Positions 10,820-22,168 are shown, counted from the first letter of the stretch. The stretch: 64,000 nt of DNA from Dama dama (GCF_033118175.1 NC_083685.1:128770501-128834500); one strand, 5' to 3'. The notes: generated by a model from the letters alone, not told the origin. Numbers and translations: made by a program.

Positions 10820-11167
10820 ACCTGCATTTTAAAAGAACAGATGCTCAAAGCTCCTCCCAAATTCCAACTTTCCCCACTCTGACAATGCCCTCACCAAAGC
10901 TCTTTCCGCTGAAATCTCGCACCTTCTAGGTTTTCTTACTTCATCTCAATTAGACAGAGCTGTGAAGCCTGTCTTCCATGGCCCCCCAACACTGTGTACA
11001 CATTTCTATTATATTTTTTTAATCCCTTTGTACCACAGATATTTGTTTTATGTCTGTGCTTCCAACGGGAACTACGTTAGGCGTCTTTCAGTCCATAAGT
11101 TCTTTGTTCATTCACCAGGGATTTTTTTCAGGCCTTTTACATCTTGGGTCTGGGAAACCAAGGTACT
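10820..11167. other. Unique sequence, no gene seen
   Basis: About 350 bp of single-copy DNA. The longer frame starting at 10962 ends inside the following SINE and is not a gene. Confidence 0.6.
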
Positions 11168-11177
11168 AAAATATGAT

Positions 11178-11389
11178 AACGGCTTCCCTGGTGGCTTACC
11201 GAGTGAAGAATCCTCTTGCAATGCAGGAGAAACAAGTTTAATCCTTGAGTCAGGAAGATTCCCTAGAGTAGGAAATGGCTACCCACTCCAGTATTCTTGT
11301 CTGGAGAATTCCATGGACAGAGGAGCCTGGGGGTCTACAGTCAATGGGGTTGCAAAGAGTCGAACATGGGCTGAGTGACTAACACTTGC
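11178..11389 (+). repeat. Bov-tA-type SINE with exact target duplication
   Basis: Full-length sense copy from 'ggcttccctggtggcttacc' to 'gagtgactaacacttgc'. It is flanked by AAAATATGAT at 11168-11177 and again at 11390-11399, a perfect 10-bp target-site duplication that fixes both ends. Confidence 0.96.
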
Positions 11390-11399
11390 AAAATATGAT

Positions 11400-13139
11400 C
11401 AACAGAGTACAATCATGCCTGCTAAATTACGACCGTTTAGCAATGATTTCTTGAAAGAGTAAAGGAAGGGAAAATGAGTGAATGCATCACTAGCACCAAG
11501 AGCTGGGTGGAGAGCTGTTTCCCAGCTGAGGCAGTAGGAAGCATGGTAGAAATCACACATATTCCTCAAATGATACTGCATAAGCAAAGAATGCATTACT
11601 AGGGGACCTTCACATCCGAGTCATAGTCTTATCCTTAACTACTTTCTTTCTTGCTTCTTTTTCTTTTTCATTGTCCCCATCAATCACATTTGTGTTGGCC
11701 TCATGCTAATACTAGCCTCATGTTATCAACAAACATTCACAGAGGACTACCTATTTGTTCAATTAGGGTTTTTCAAATCAAATGTATTGATGTCATTGTC
11801 CCTGTTCTACTCTGATATGGAAAGGAAGTGTCTGGTTACCATTGTAAATTCCGCTGGGTATTTGATCACTAACACATAACACTGCACATTTTCTCTCTGA
11901 ACATTTCTCTGCTCTAAAGCAGATCATTAAATTGCTCCCAGGCAGAAAGACCACGGACCAAAACAGCAGGGCACTTTTGTAATAAGACCTTGTAAATTGA
12001 AAGCCCTGGCTATCTCTCCCACTGTGAGAACCCGCTGAGACTGGTTCCTTTTAACATGGCATTAATAAGCGCTGCAGACCCAGTTAATTAAAGACAGTAT
12101 ATCTAGGCAGATAGGCATGGCAACTCTTAAAAACCAGTTCTTATTTTTAAGATGACTTTACTCTATGGAAGCTGACTCTGGTTAAATTGCCCAGTTCTTC
12201 CAAAACTCAGTTTTCATGTTATGTATGGAACCGTGGACCTGAGATGGTCCACACTCCTGACGAGCCTGTGCTGGAATTTGTAACATGTTCTGTGCCACAA
12301 AGTCGGATGCCAGGGCCATCTAGCTGTGATTAACCAAGTCCATTTGTTAAATCCCCGCTGGTTAAAGGAAAGGCTTATAATTGCAATATCATGGCCCTAC
12401 AGTTACAAACCGGGGGCCTGCTGGGAAGCCCAGACCCCAATGTGGAGGTGTCATGAAAGCCTCTGAGTCCATGGAGGTAGTTAATCACTCAATTAGACTC
12501 TCATTATCATCTGCCCGCATCAAAAAGACTTCCCGCAGTCCAGGAGGGGTTGTAACCCGTCCCTGACAGGTGACCGCCTCCTCAGACACAATGGCTACAA
12601 TGGGCCTCAGAGGACACACCAGCATGACAGGGCCCGTATCTGAGCCCAAGCAGATGCCCAGGGGGCTCAGACAGGAGATCAAAGGCCGGGAAACAGCTGA
12701 TCCCAGACTGGCTGGTGTCAGCCTGGTGTTCCCTCTGTCAAAGGCAGATGCAGACCCAGCTTATTGATTGCCTCCCTCCATATTCGGCCAGGAATAAAAG
12801 GCCTGGCCTGCAGGCAGGGAGGGGGATGTTCAGGAGGAATGTTCAGCTTGGGAGCCCACAGCAGCCCAGAGGTGAGAAGCCTGCTAGCCCTTCCTTCCTT
12901 CGGAAAAGGCCTGCTGGAGGAAACTGAGGCTAAAGTTTCTACCACATAGTGGTTTCCACCACATCTTTTCCACCACATAGTATTACGCCAAGAAGATAGA
13001 ACCAGCAGTGGGCACAGTTTAAGGTAGAGTTGTTTAAATATTTTTCAAATGCACAGCAGGTCTTCTTGGGGGTGACACTGTTCCCTGGGGACCCAGAAAC
13101 CATCTGAGGATTCCATGGGCCAAGCAACAGAACACACAA
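11400..13139. other. Repeat-poor unique interval, possible regulatory DNA
   Basis: About 1.7 kb with no recognised transposon. Around 12050-12125 lie TTAATTAA (12084-12091) and neighbouring AT-rich homeodomain-type motifs in otherwise balanced sequence. 12380-12900 is GC-richer. At 12937-12985 a short unit ('accacatagt', 'ccaccacat') recurs. The frames here (up to 86 codons) overlap on both strands and show no family resemblance. Confidence 0.45.
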
Positions 13140-13357
13140 ATTTGTACCATTTTTTTTTAATTCCTCATATAAGCAATATCATATGATATTTTTCTTTCTC
13201 TGTCTGACTTACTTATTAGCTCAGTATCTTTTTAGCTTTGTCCTTTCTGGAACATCATATAAATGGAAATGTAGTGTGTAACCTTCACTTGGCAGTTGGC
13301 ATGTAAAAGTCATTTCTGTCTGCCTGTGATTTACTCAACAGTGTTCCCTTATATGGA

Positions 13358-13557
13358 TATGGCTCAGATGGTAAAGAATCTACCTACGATGAGAGAGGCC
13401 CGGGTTCAATCCCTGGGTCAGGAAGATCCCCTGGAGGAGGGCATGGCAACCCACTCCAGTATTCTTGCCTGGAGAATCCCATGGACAGAGGAGCCTGGTG
13501 GGCTACAGTCCACGGGGTTGCAAAGAGTTGGACACGACTTAGTGACTAACACTTTGC
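13358..13557 (+). repeat. Bov-tA-type SINE
   Basis: Head 'atggctcagatggtaaagaa', B-box-like 'gggttcaatccctgggtcag', 3' 'gacttagtgactaacacttt'. It lies in the old L1M. The 129-codon frame over it is repeat read-through. Confidence 0.93.
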
Positions 13558-13873
13558 TTACACTACACTGTGTGGATGCACTGATCAATACAGTATTGAG
13601 TACAGAAGTCTACTGTACCCGTGCGTGTGCTTGCTCTATATGGATACAAGCGTTAAGTCAGTTGGGCAATTATGTAGGTGTGTGATTCCTAGACTGTAGG
13701 TTAAAATTTTATTTAGCTTTATAAGAAATTGCCAAATTATAATCCAAAGTGGCTGTATCATTTTATATCTCAATGAACAATAAATGAGAGCTTCTGTTGT
13801 TCTTCACCCTTGCCAGCATTAGTATTATCAGAAAGTTGTTGTTGAGTTTTAACCACTCTCATAGGTGTGTATT

Positions 13874-14085
13874 GGGCCCAGGGGGCTCAGACAGTAAAAA
13901 GAATCTGCCTGCCAATGCAAAAGACTCAGGTTCGAGCCCTGAGTTTGAAAGATCCCCTGGAGAAAGAAATGGCAACCCACTCCAGTATTCTTGCCTAGGA
14001 AATCCTATAGACAGAGGAGCCTGGTGGGCTACACAGTCCATGTGGTTGCAAAAGAGCTGGGCATGATTTATCAACATAACAATAT
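13874..14085 (+). repeat. Bov-tA-type SINE in L1M
   Basis: Starts 'gggcccagggggctcagaca', carries 'caggttcgagccctgagttt' and ends 'gcatgatttatcaacataac'. L1M matches on both sides, so this SINE is younger than the L1. 'gtgtat' recurs at both edges as a possible weak duplication. Confidence 0.92.
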
Positions 14086-14420
14086 GAGTGCAGTGTATCT
14101 TGTATTTTAATTTGCATTTCTGTTATGACAGATGATGCTGAGTATATTTTCATAGCTATTTTCCAACTATATATCTCTTCAGTAAGGTGTCTGTTCAGAT
14201 CTTTGGCCCATTTTTAAAATTGGATTGTTTTCTTATTGTTGAGGTTAAGAGTTTTTTGCACATTTTGCATGCACATTCTTAATCAAATATGTACTTTACA
14301 AATATAAGCCTGTCTTTAGTTTATCTTCATTGTGTTAATAGTATAATTCACAAACCAGAAGTTTTTAATTTTTAGGAAGTCCAAAATGCCATTTTTTTCA
14401 TCCTTGAACAGACCTGTTTT

Positions 14421-14873
14421 AATTGGATGCTAAGAATTATAAAGAATATGAATCTGTGAAGGGATTATTTTTCTCCCATAAAACTTCAATTTTCAGTGGG
14501 AACAAAAAAATTAGACATATGCTATAGATTCTGTTTTAGTGACATCTGAATTGATTGTAACTAAGTTGATTTATTTAAATTGTGGCATTTCAACTATTCT
14601 ACAGAAATTGTTTGCAGTCACTCATTCACTTTTTCGATTTATAGCTGTCTCTGATCTGGTCTTCCCCACTTATTATCCTTTCAAAGGCCTTCTTTGTAAA
14701 ATCTTTAAAAGTATTTGATGTACCTCTCTACCCATCTAGTCAAAAACAAAAAGAAATACACTATATTGCAAGGTGGGGAGACCTATATAATATACGCAAC
14801 ACACCTAATGCATACCCCAGCAGCTAACAAGCAGTAGTTAAATGGTGTCATCATCAGTGATAATAGTTCTTAG
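14421..14873. other. AT-rich sequence, no gene seen
   Basis: About 450 bp of AT-rich DNA downstream of the L1M. Part may be further eroded L1, but no diagnostic motif remains. Confidence 0.5.
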
Positions 14874-15066
14874 TTGTTGTTCAGTCGCTCAGTCGTGTCC
14901 GACTCTGTGGCCCCGTGGACTGCAGCACACCAAACCTCCCTGTCCTTCACTATCTCCCAGTTTGCTCAAACTCATGTCCATTGAGTTGATGATGCCGTCC
15001 AACCATCTCATCCTTGGTCACCCCCTTCTCCTCCTGCCCTCAATCTTTACCAACATCAGGGTCTTA
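14874..15066 (-). mobile_element. BovB 3' end
   Basis: 'ttgttgttcagtcgctcagt' marks the 3' terminus. It runs to 'caacatcagggtctta', about 190 bp, so this copy is heavily 5'-truncated. Confidence 0.9.
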
Positions 15067-15194
15067 CTAACAAGCAAATTATAGCAATGGAGTAAAATTC
15101 CTGACTGTATCTATGTATTTATTTGGCCCTCGAAGCCAGAGGTCCACATAACCTCTATGAAGAACCACTAGTATCGTACGTGAAAGTTTATATG

Positions 15195-15405
15195 GCTTGG
15201 CATAGTGGTTGAGAGCAAAGGTTTCTGATCTAGGCTTGGCCCACATCCTGTTTCCTCTGTGAAGCTGGGTGACTGTGGGCAGATTCATCTTAGTGTACCA
15301 CATCTTCCTTATCTGTGAAATGAGTGGTAATAGCACTATCCTCCTTATAGAACTGTCAGAAAGTTAACTTGGTTAACGCCTGTACAGTCCTGCAAAGAAT
15401 GGCTA
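15195..15405 (+). repeat. MIR SINE (old)
   Basis: Diagnostic run: 'gcatagtggttgagagcaaa' (tRNA-like A-box side), 'gctgggtgactgtgggcaga' (conserved core) and 'tccttatctgtgaaatgagt'. Diverged, as expected of a mammal-wide element. Confidence 0.85.
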
Positions 15406-15433
15406 TCCAAATGAAGAGTACATAATACTTTTC

Positions 15434-15484
15434 CTTTATTCTTTAATTGGAGGAAAGTTGCTTTACGATGTTAGTGGATGCAGT
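15434..15484 (-). repeat. Possible L1 3' end remnant
   Basis: 'ttctttaattggaggaaagt' and 'tgctttacgatgttagtg' resemble the antisense cetartiodactyl L1 3' end. It is only about 50 bp, so the call is tentative. Confidence 0.35.
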
Positions 15485-15544
15485 GGGGGAAGGAGAGAGT
15501 GGCGCAAATGCAGAAAGTAGCATCAACATATGTGAAGAATGCGT

Positions 15545-15770
15545 GTGCGTGCTAAGTCCCTTGAGTCGTGTCTGAGTCTTTGCGACCCCATGGTCTGTAG
15601 CCGGTCAGACTCCTCTGTCTGTGGAACTCTCCAGGCAAGAATACTGGGTGGGTTGCCGTGCCCGCCTCCAGGGGATCTTCCTAACCCAGGGATCAAATCC
15701 ACTTTTGGATTTGTCTTGCTGTTCTTGCATTGCCAGGCGGGTTTTTGACCACTGTGCCTCCTGAGAGGCC
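15545..15770 (-). repeat. Bov-tA-type SINE
   Basis: Antisense copy from 'gtgctaagtcccttgagtcg' to 'actgtgcctcctgagaggcc'. It contains a short insertion near 15700-15730 ('ttggatttgtcttgctgttc') relative to its siblings. Confidence 0.9.
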
Positions 15771-15929
15771 TAACCCTTTCCCACAATCCTGCTTTGCTGT
15801 GGCATTCTGAAAGCGCAGAGCACCTTCGTCTTCAGTTAGCAGCTTGTGGCATCAGAACAGATGGAGCCTTTACCTTCAGACGCCTTCAGATGCTCCTCCA
15901 CTAGAGCCTGTTACTAACATCTCTTCCCC

Positions 15930-16165
15930 ACCCGCCAACCGTAAGACATACGTGGTGGATGCGGTGATCGTGGGAGTGCGGCGGGAACTTGGGGCGTGTT
16001 TGGAGCCAGGACGCCCTGCCGGAGTGGACAGGCGAGCCGGGCGGGGCAGCTGCGGGGCCCTGATGTGTGACGGATGGCCTGTTGCTGCCATGCATCACCC
16101 GGGCCCGGCTGCCCTGGCGGCACGTTGCAGCCGTACATCATCAGAGCGGTGCCCGGCCGGAGCTG
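15930..16165. promoter_or_regulatory. CpG-dense block (small CpG island)
   Basis: I count about 23 CpG dinucleotides in about 225 bp, with GC clearly above the surroundings and CpG near the number expected from composition, which is unusual in bulk mammalian DNA. No repeat explains it. Frames crossing it (115 codons plus, 91 codons minus) look like GC-driven open frames. It could be a promoter or enhancer CpG island, or a methylation-sparing relic. Confidence 0.5.
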
Positions 16166-17677
16166 CAGCCTGGAAACCAACTGCCCCATAAATTTTCATA
16201 CAGCCAAGGAAGAGAGCTGTCATTTTCTTTTCTTCTAAGTTAAAGACGGACCCTCGGGAGAGGGGGGACAGAGGAGCCTTTCATATGACCTGGTGGCTTT
16301 TCAAGGACCCCAGAGGCACTGAGGTCCCCACGAACAGACACTACTGCCATCAGCGCTGCCCAGGGAGGGAGGGAGATCCAGGGACCTCGGCTGGACTTGA
16401 CCAGACTGTCCCAGTGTCTGACCCGGCACAGTCGGCCGTCTGCGGTAGAGATGTCCCGCACTAATCTACGGAAAACTGTCTGAAGCAGTGGCCTGTTTGG
16501 TTATTCATCATTCAGCTGTCATCAGCTGAGCCTGCATTGAAATTTGCTGGAATTTGTTAAGCGTGCTTGGCAGTTTGTATCTCAGTGGAGGTGGGTGTTG
16601 CTAGTCCAGTGAACAAATTTAACAAGTTTTTTTTTTTTTTTTAAGTTAAAATAATTACCTTGCTAGGTTTCAGGATGCCACCATGAACAAAGCATTCTAA
16701 TAGCTTGCATTCTAGTTGGGTTTAAGGGGAAATACTAAAAATGAACACAAAATGAGTACGATAACTCTAATGTCGATACATACTATCAAGAAGAAGGAAG
16801 AGTGAAAAATCAGGATGGTGAGATACAGATAAGGCATCCATTTATCTGAAATATCAGGAAAGTATCACCCAGGCAGTTACTTAGGATCTGAGAGCTCAAA
16901 GATGAAAAGTCCAGGAAATTTCAGAGAAAAGATTGCCCTGAGCAGAGAAATAGCAACCGGAAGTCCTGAGACAGTAATAAGTATGTCCACATTGAGACAG
17001 AAGGAAAGCGGGGTAGCATATGCTACAGTGGAAATATGGGAAGAATTGAGACCGCAAAATTCAGGTAGGTAGGCAAATTTCAGATCATCCAGGGACTCGT
17101 AATCCATGCTGAGATGTTTGGATAATCTTGTTGCCAACAATTAGAAAGTTCCAAGCTGGGGAAGTGGGGATAACGTTCTCAGTTTGGAAAGAATCCATCA
17201 TTCTCCCTCACCCCGGAGAGGATGGTGATCACTGCATAGCAGATAAGACCAGGTAATGGGAGAGACCAGTGAGAAAGTTACCAGGGTAGTTCAGGCTTCT
17301 CTGACCTCACAATTTTAGCACTGTGATGGTAAGGAGTGTCTGGATTTATAAAGTACTTTGAAGGCAGAGTTGACATGCCTTCCTAGAGGAGATGGTTTGC
17401 ACAAAGAAGAAAGCAGAACCAGGAAAATTCTTAGGTCCTATTTCTAAATGACAGAGTAGAAGTGACATTGTTTTCTGAAATGTATAAAACTTTGGAATAA
17501 GAGCATGCTGGGAAATCAGAGCTGTTGTTCCTTGGCCATGTTCTGCTGACATAACAGTTTGGTATTCCAGTGTAGCTCTCAAGTAGGCAATCTGAACAAA
17601 ATACTTCTTGAGCTCAGCAGGCAGGTATAGCAATGAAAATTGGATATTCTTTAGAGTTCAGGCTATAAGGAGTGATA
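16166..17677. other. Unique sequence with paired E-boxes, no gene seen
   Basis: 16240-16460 stays GC-rich with scattered CpG. Two CAGCTG E-boxes lie at 16513-16518 and 16523-16528. A T run is at 16627-16643. The remaining 1 kb is single-copy, with short frames only (for example 16877-17140 minus) and no family resemblance. Confidence 0.5.
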
Positions 17678-17786
17678 ATCCACTCCAGTATTCTTGCCTG
17701 GAAAATCCCTTGGATAGAGGAGACTTGTGGGCTACAGTCCATGGGGTAGCAAAGAGTTGGACACAACTTAGCAATTAAACAACAAG
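17678..17786 (+). repeat. Bov-tA-type SINE fragment (body only)
   Basis: Begins mid-element at 'tccactccagtattcttgcc' and continues to the A-rich tail 'gcaattaaacaacaag'. The tRNA-like head is absent. Confidence 0.88.
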
Positions 17787-17889
17787 TATTTAAAACCAGG
17801 ATAGTAGTGGAATCCCCTAAGAAATAGGAAAAGCCGAAAAAGAAGGGAAATCTGAGGACAGGGTTGTCGGGCTTTCTGATATTTTGAGG

Positions 17890-18072
17890 TCAGAAAGTGA
17901 AAGTCCTCAGCTGTATCTGACTCTGTGACCCCAGGGACTGTTGCCAGCCAGGCTCCTCTGTCCATGGAATTCTGCCATGCCCTCCTCCAGGGGATCTTCC
18001 CAACCCAGGGATCAAACTCTGTCTTCTGCATTGTGGGTGGATTCCTTACCTTCTGAGCCACCAGGGAAGCTC
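17890..18072 (-). repeat. Bov-tA-type SINE
   Basis: Antisense copy from 'cagaaagtgaaagtcctcag' to 'gagccaccagggaagctc', slightly shortened in the body ('ggaattctgccatgccctcc'). Confidence 0.9.
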
Positions 18073-18191
18073 AAGAAGACTGGAGTGGGTAGCCTCTCCC
18101 TTCTCCAGGGGATCTTCCTGACCCAGGAATCAAACCGGGGTCTCCTGCATTGCAGTCAGATTCTTTACCAGCTGAGCTACCAGGGAAGCCC
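18073..18191 (-). repeat. Bov-tA-type SINE, second partial copy in tandem
   Basis: Immediately follows the previous SINE in the same orientation. It starts inside the body ('aagaagactggagtgggtag') and runs to the complete head complement 'gagctaccagggaagccc'. No sequence separates the two, which suggests recombination or insertion into the neighbour. Confidence 0.9.
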
Positions 18192-18634
18192 AAACAAGAG
18201 AGAAGGAACAAGTAGAAAGAGGAAGAATAGGTGATAAGAAAAGGTTGAAAATAAAACTACGTGAGTGCTGCATTGGGAAGAAATCTAGAGAACAAGCATT
18301 TCAGGAAGGAGAGTGGGTTTGCTGTGTCCACTGATGCTGAAAGTTGCTTTAAAAGGAAGACCAAGAATTTAGGCATCATCCTTCAAAAGACTGATGTTGT
18401 CATGACATTAGTATAAGAAACACTTGTTCAGTGATGGGGATGGAGGTTCCAGGTGGAATGATCTAAGACAGAATGGTAGCTGAGAAAGATAAGGACGCAG
18501 ATGGTAGATGGAGAAATGAAACTAACTACAGGTAAGATTAAGGTACATTTGAGCACTAATGGGAATGAATCATTAAACTGATCGAGCAGGAAAAGCAAGA
18601 GAGAAAGGAAGACATTTCAAGAGTCAGAGGAGAA
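18192..18634. other. Unique purine-rich sequence, no gene seen
   Basis: About 440 bp, rich in GAA/GGA triplets, single copy, with no supported feature. Confidence 0.55.
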
Positions 18635-18849
18635 TTGTTGTTGTTGTTTAGTCACTGAGTCATGTCCAACTCTTTTTCAACTCCATGGACTGTAGGCCAT
18701 CAGGCTCCTCTGTTCATGGGATTTCCCAGACAAGGATACTGGAGTGGGTACCATTTCCATCTCCGGGGGATCTTCCCAACCCAGGAATCAAACCCGAGTC
18801 TCCTGCATCGGCAGGTGGGTTCTTTACCACCTCGAAACCAGGGAAGCAC
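18635..18849 (-). repeat. Bov-tA-type SINE with near-exact duplication
   Basis: (GTT)n tail complement at 18635, head complement ending 'aaaccagggaagcacc'. AGAGGAGAA (18626-18634) and AGGGGAGAA (18850-18858) flank it, 8 of 9 matching. Confidence 0.92.
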
Positions 18850-18858
18850 CAGGGGAGA

Positions 18859-19216
18859 ATAGATTCAGAGTATATAAATGGCCTTAAAAAAAGAACAAGG
18901 ACAATTTGTATATTTTAAAGGGAGATGAATCACATGTGATATGGATGGCGGTAGACTGGTAGAAGTGGTTGTAGTTGTTAATGGATGGCCAAAGACAGCA
19001 GCGTTGGAAATTAAGATTTTGAATTGGTGCAGTTCCTGATGATGACAAAGACTTTGGTCTGTCTTGGAAACAAACCATCACTTAAGTCAGATGAATGAAG
19101 AAACACTGTAGAATCTATTGAGGTAAAAGAACTGATAGGCTGTTGGTAATCCATCTATATGGATAGCAAAGTTGTGGAGAATGATAATAGGTGCAAAAAT
19201 CAATAAAACTGATTTC
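18859..19216. other. Unique sequence, no gene seen
   Basis: About 360 bp of single-copy DNA. The 65-codon minus frame at 18884-19081 has no recognisable features. Confidence 0.55.
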
Positions 19217-19355
19217 TGGGAATTCTTGGTTGTCCAGTGGTTAGCACCCCTCGTTCTCACTGCCGAGGACCCAGGTTCAATCCCTGGTTGGGGAGCTAAG
19301 ATCGCACGAGCTGCATGGAGCAGTTAAAAAGAAAAGAAAAAAAGAAAAAGATAGT
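19217..19355 (+). repeat. CHR-type tRNA SINE (cetartiodactyl)
   Basis: 'gggaattcttggttgtccag' (head), 'aggttcaatccctggttggg' (B-box) and 'gagctaagatcgcac', then an A/G-rich tail of about 30 bp. This is the cetartiodactyl tRNA-derived family, distinct from Bov-tA. Confidence 0.9.
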
Positions 19356-19895
19356 GACCCAGATACAAACACCCACTTGGCTGTTCTCCTAGGTTCATTG
19401 TGACCCACACCCAAGCCCCTGGATGACTCCTTAGGGGTCTCTGGTCAACCCCACACCTGACTAGGAGCCAGAAAAATACCTCAAAGTGGGAAGCAGGAAC
19501 AGGTTCAGATGGTTCTCCACCTGGTACATCATAGCTGGATGCTGCTTACAAACTATTCCAAAGGGTGGAGACCTCGAAGCCCAGAACCAGGATAGTACCA
19601 CAGTATCTAAAGTGAGATCACAGTAAAGTGTTACCGATATTCTTTCTTTTGTGATTCATTTTTATGAAAACAGTACTGTACATGATTTTTTAATTTTTAA
19701 AATACAATTACTTGAATGCTTTTGATTTGTGTTCTTTTGTTTTTCTCCTGACCAGTTGAACTAAAAATATCTGAGAAACAATTCTTTCTTGCTAAGGAAC
19801 ATCTGATTGCTTTTCCTTCTGAGGAGGGTAAATATCTGTATTTTTAATATATGTTTTATGCCCTTTCACTGCATAACTGCTTCTATTAAATGACA
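19356..19895. other. Unique sequence, no gene seen
   Basis: About 540 bp of single-copy DNA; the right half is AT-rich. No supported feature. Confidence 0.55.
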
Positions 19896-20121
19896 TTGTT
19901 GTTAAGTCATGTCTGACTCTTTGTGACCCCATGGACTATAGCATTCTAAGCTGCTCTGTCCTCCACCATCTCCTGGAGTTTTTTCAAATTCATGTCCAAC
20001 AAGTTGGTGATGCTAACTAACCATCTCATCCTCTGCCTCCCCTTCTCCTTTTGCCTTCAATCTTTCCCATCATCAGGGTCTTTTTCAATGAGCCAGCTCT
20101 TTGCATCAGGTGGCCAAAGTA
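19896..20121 (-). mobile_element. BovB 3' end
   Basis: From 'tgttgttaagtcatgtctga' to 'catcaggtggccaaagt'. The 3' terminal 225 bp only. Substitutions and small gaps indicate an older copy than that at 54.6 kb. Confidence 0.9.
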
Positions 20122-21399
20122 TAATCTATGTAAAAAATTCATAATAACAACAGACTCAGAGTTGTTAAATAATTTATTTAAATGACATGATACATAACTA
20201 AGATAAATGCTCTAGGATCCTAAAATCTGGGTGAGTCTGTTGCCTGCTTTAAAGGAATGTCTCCCTTCCATGGGGTATAGGAGACACTGATTTAAAAGAG
20301 GGAGAGACAGAGAAGGAGAAAGACAAAGGGAAACATAGAAAGAGACAAAGCGACAAAGAGTGAAATCAGGATGCAATCTCAGACAAGTATGTCCACATAT
20401 TGGAAGAAATCCCTATGCTTTTCCAGACATTTCTTGGCTAATATGAAAAATGTGGATACATCCAGCTAACTGACTGGAAAATACTCTTTGGGGCTGTAAA
20501 AGTGTTCCCCCCTCACCCCCGAGGCTGTACCTGTGTGGTTTCATTGAAGAGTTTCTTGAGCAGACGTTGTCGGAAACTCAGGGAAAGGGCGCCAACAGTT
20601 TCTTAGAAATGTATTTCATGGTGCAGTATCAAGGGATAGCATTTATTTTGGATGTGCTTCCATGGGAGTACTGAGGTGCCGTGGGGTAATCTTGCTTTTT
20701 TCCCCCTACATGTGATGTTAGTGATCCTAAATTAATTACAAACCGAAAATTAACATGCTCCCTAACGGAAATATCTTAGTGTTTCGTCTTCGCCTTTTCA
20801 AAATTCTAGGGGACTTGGCTCTGAACAAATTACACTCCCACGTATCAAAGGATCCAGTGTGTGTTAATTCTGTTACTCACTCAAAGGAGATTTTTCGTTT
20901 CTCTTTCCCTTTTCTGTTTGATCTCTTCTAAAGCAACACCGCAAACAGAAAATGCACCAGATTCAATAATCTACAAAATAAATTAATCTGCAAGTAACGC
21001 ACTAGCATTCAGAGAATCAAGCTAGTATCTGAGGGGGAAAGACCCCACTTCCAAGAAGACAACTGAAGTGTCAAAGTCTTCTTCACTGTGGGAGGTTCCT
21101 TCCACGCAGAATGGAAAGGAGGGATGTCTTGCCTTCTTTGTCCTTTGCATGCACTCATGTACGCTCCGAGGGGAGGGATAGTCTTGAACTAGCCCGCCCT
21201 TGACTGTTCACGAGCAGTTAACAGTGATTTGCACTAATGGGTCATGAAAAGCAGAGGGCGGAAGATGCTGGAGTTAGTCTAGAGAGAGGATACTTTTTGA
21301 ACTGTTTCCATTTGGTCTCCGGAGGGTCTTTCTTAACATGACAGCAGTGATGGGGTAGGTAGAATACCTCAGATCTTCATCTATAATTCATACCATGAA
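20122..21399. other. Unique sequence, no gene seen
   Basis: 1.3 kb without transposons. A GA-rich patch occupies about 20296-20361. 20690-20950 is AT-rich and balanced, possibly conserved, but nothing can be named. Confidence 0.5.
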
Positions 21400-21542
21400 T
21401 TTTTTTTAATATAACTGTGTTTATTTGGCTGCCCTGGGTCTTAGTTGCAGCATATGGGACCTAGTTCCCTGACCAGGGATCAAACCCGGCGTCCCCTATA
21501 TTGAGAGTGTAGCATCTGAGCCACTGGACCACAAGGAATGCC
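21400..21542 (-). repeat. CHR-type tRNA SINE
   Basis: T-rich start, 'tttatttggctgccctgggt', then 'ccctgaccagggatcaaacc' (antisense B-box) and 'gagccactggaccacaagga'. A short variant of the antisense form. Confidence 0.88.
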
Positions 21543-21962
21543 CTGCATCATGAAGCTTAATAAGGAGAAGCTATGGTTCTCATTTCACCTTCGTGCTTAA
21601 CTCTCATCTCTCCTTATTTCCATGGAAGGAATTATTTATGTCACTTTCAAAACTGAGTGTTCCAAAACAGCAACCTGAAGAAAAGCCGTCTTTTGCAAAC
21701 CTGGCTCCTTCACGATTTCCCTACGAGAGGTACTTACTTTGGCTTTTGAAGACTTTTCTACGTGAAAGTCTGGCCTTAAGTGAATATCCTGTTTGTTTCC
21801 ACAAAGCGCATAATTAGCTGAATGAATGAAAATGTAACTGTGAATTTAAAAACAAAATGCTCATGAATAATCTTTAATTCCAGTAGTTTCGTTCCAGATA
21901 ACTAGTAATTCCTTCAAAATGATTAATTAAGGAGTGGGTCATGTACCTTGTGCTGATAAGGT
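21543..21962. other. Unique sequence, no gene seen
   Basis: About 420 bp. The 74-codon plus frame at 21593-21817 shows no recognisable domain, signal peptide or composition bias. Confidence 0.5.
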
Positions 21963-22168
21963 AGTCCTCATTGCGCTCAGTCCTGTCTGACTCTTTGGAA
22001 CCCCATGAACTGTCTCCCGCCAGGCTCCTCTGTCCATGGGACTTTTCTCCAGGCAAGAATACTGGAGTGGTTGCCGTGCCCTCCTCCAGGGGATCTTCAC
22101 AATTCAGGGATCAAACCACATCTTTGGTGTCTCTTGGGCTGGGAGGTTCTTTACCACTGGTACCATAA
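21963..22168 (-). repeat. Bov-tA-type SINE
   Basis: From 'gctcagtcctgtctgactct' to 'gaggttctttaccactgg', with the last part of the head complement degraded. Confidence 0.9.

Larger units (their letters stand above)
13140..14420 (-). mobile_element. Old L1M (LINE-1) 3' region with two SINEs inside
   Basis: Antisense L1 landmarks occur in order: 'atatcatatgatattt' and 'ctctgtctgacttactta' (13178-13215), 'ccaaagtggctgtatcattt' (13744-13763), 'aatttgcatttctgttatga' (about 14110), 'ctttggcccatttttaaaat' (about 14200) and 'accagaagtttttaattttt' (about 14355). It is strongly diverged, so it is a mammal-wide old copy, later split by SINEs at 13358-13557 and 13874-14085. Confidence 0.8.

Noticed and set aside
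11178..11389. tRNA-Glu gene from the A-box/B-box-like head
   Set aside because: It is the tRNA-derived promoter of a Bov-tA SINE with target duplication; no cloverleaf-competent complete tRNA. The same applies to the other SINE heads in the window.
15844..16191. 115-codon frame across the CpG block as coding exon
   Set aside because: Alternative frames on the minus strand are equally open (71-91 codons), as expected from GC content; no family resemblance.
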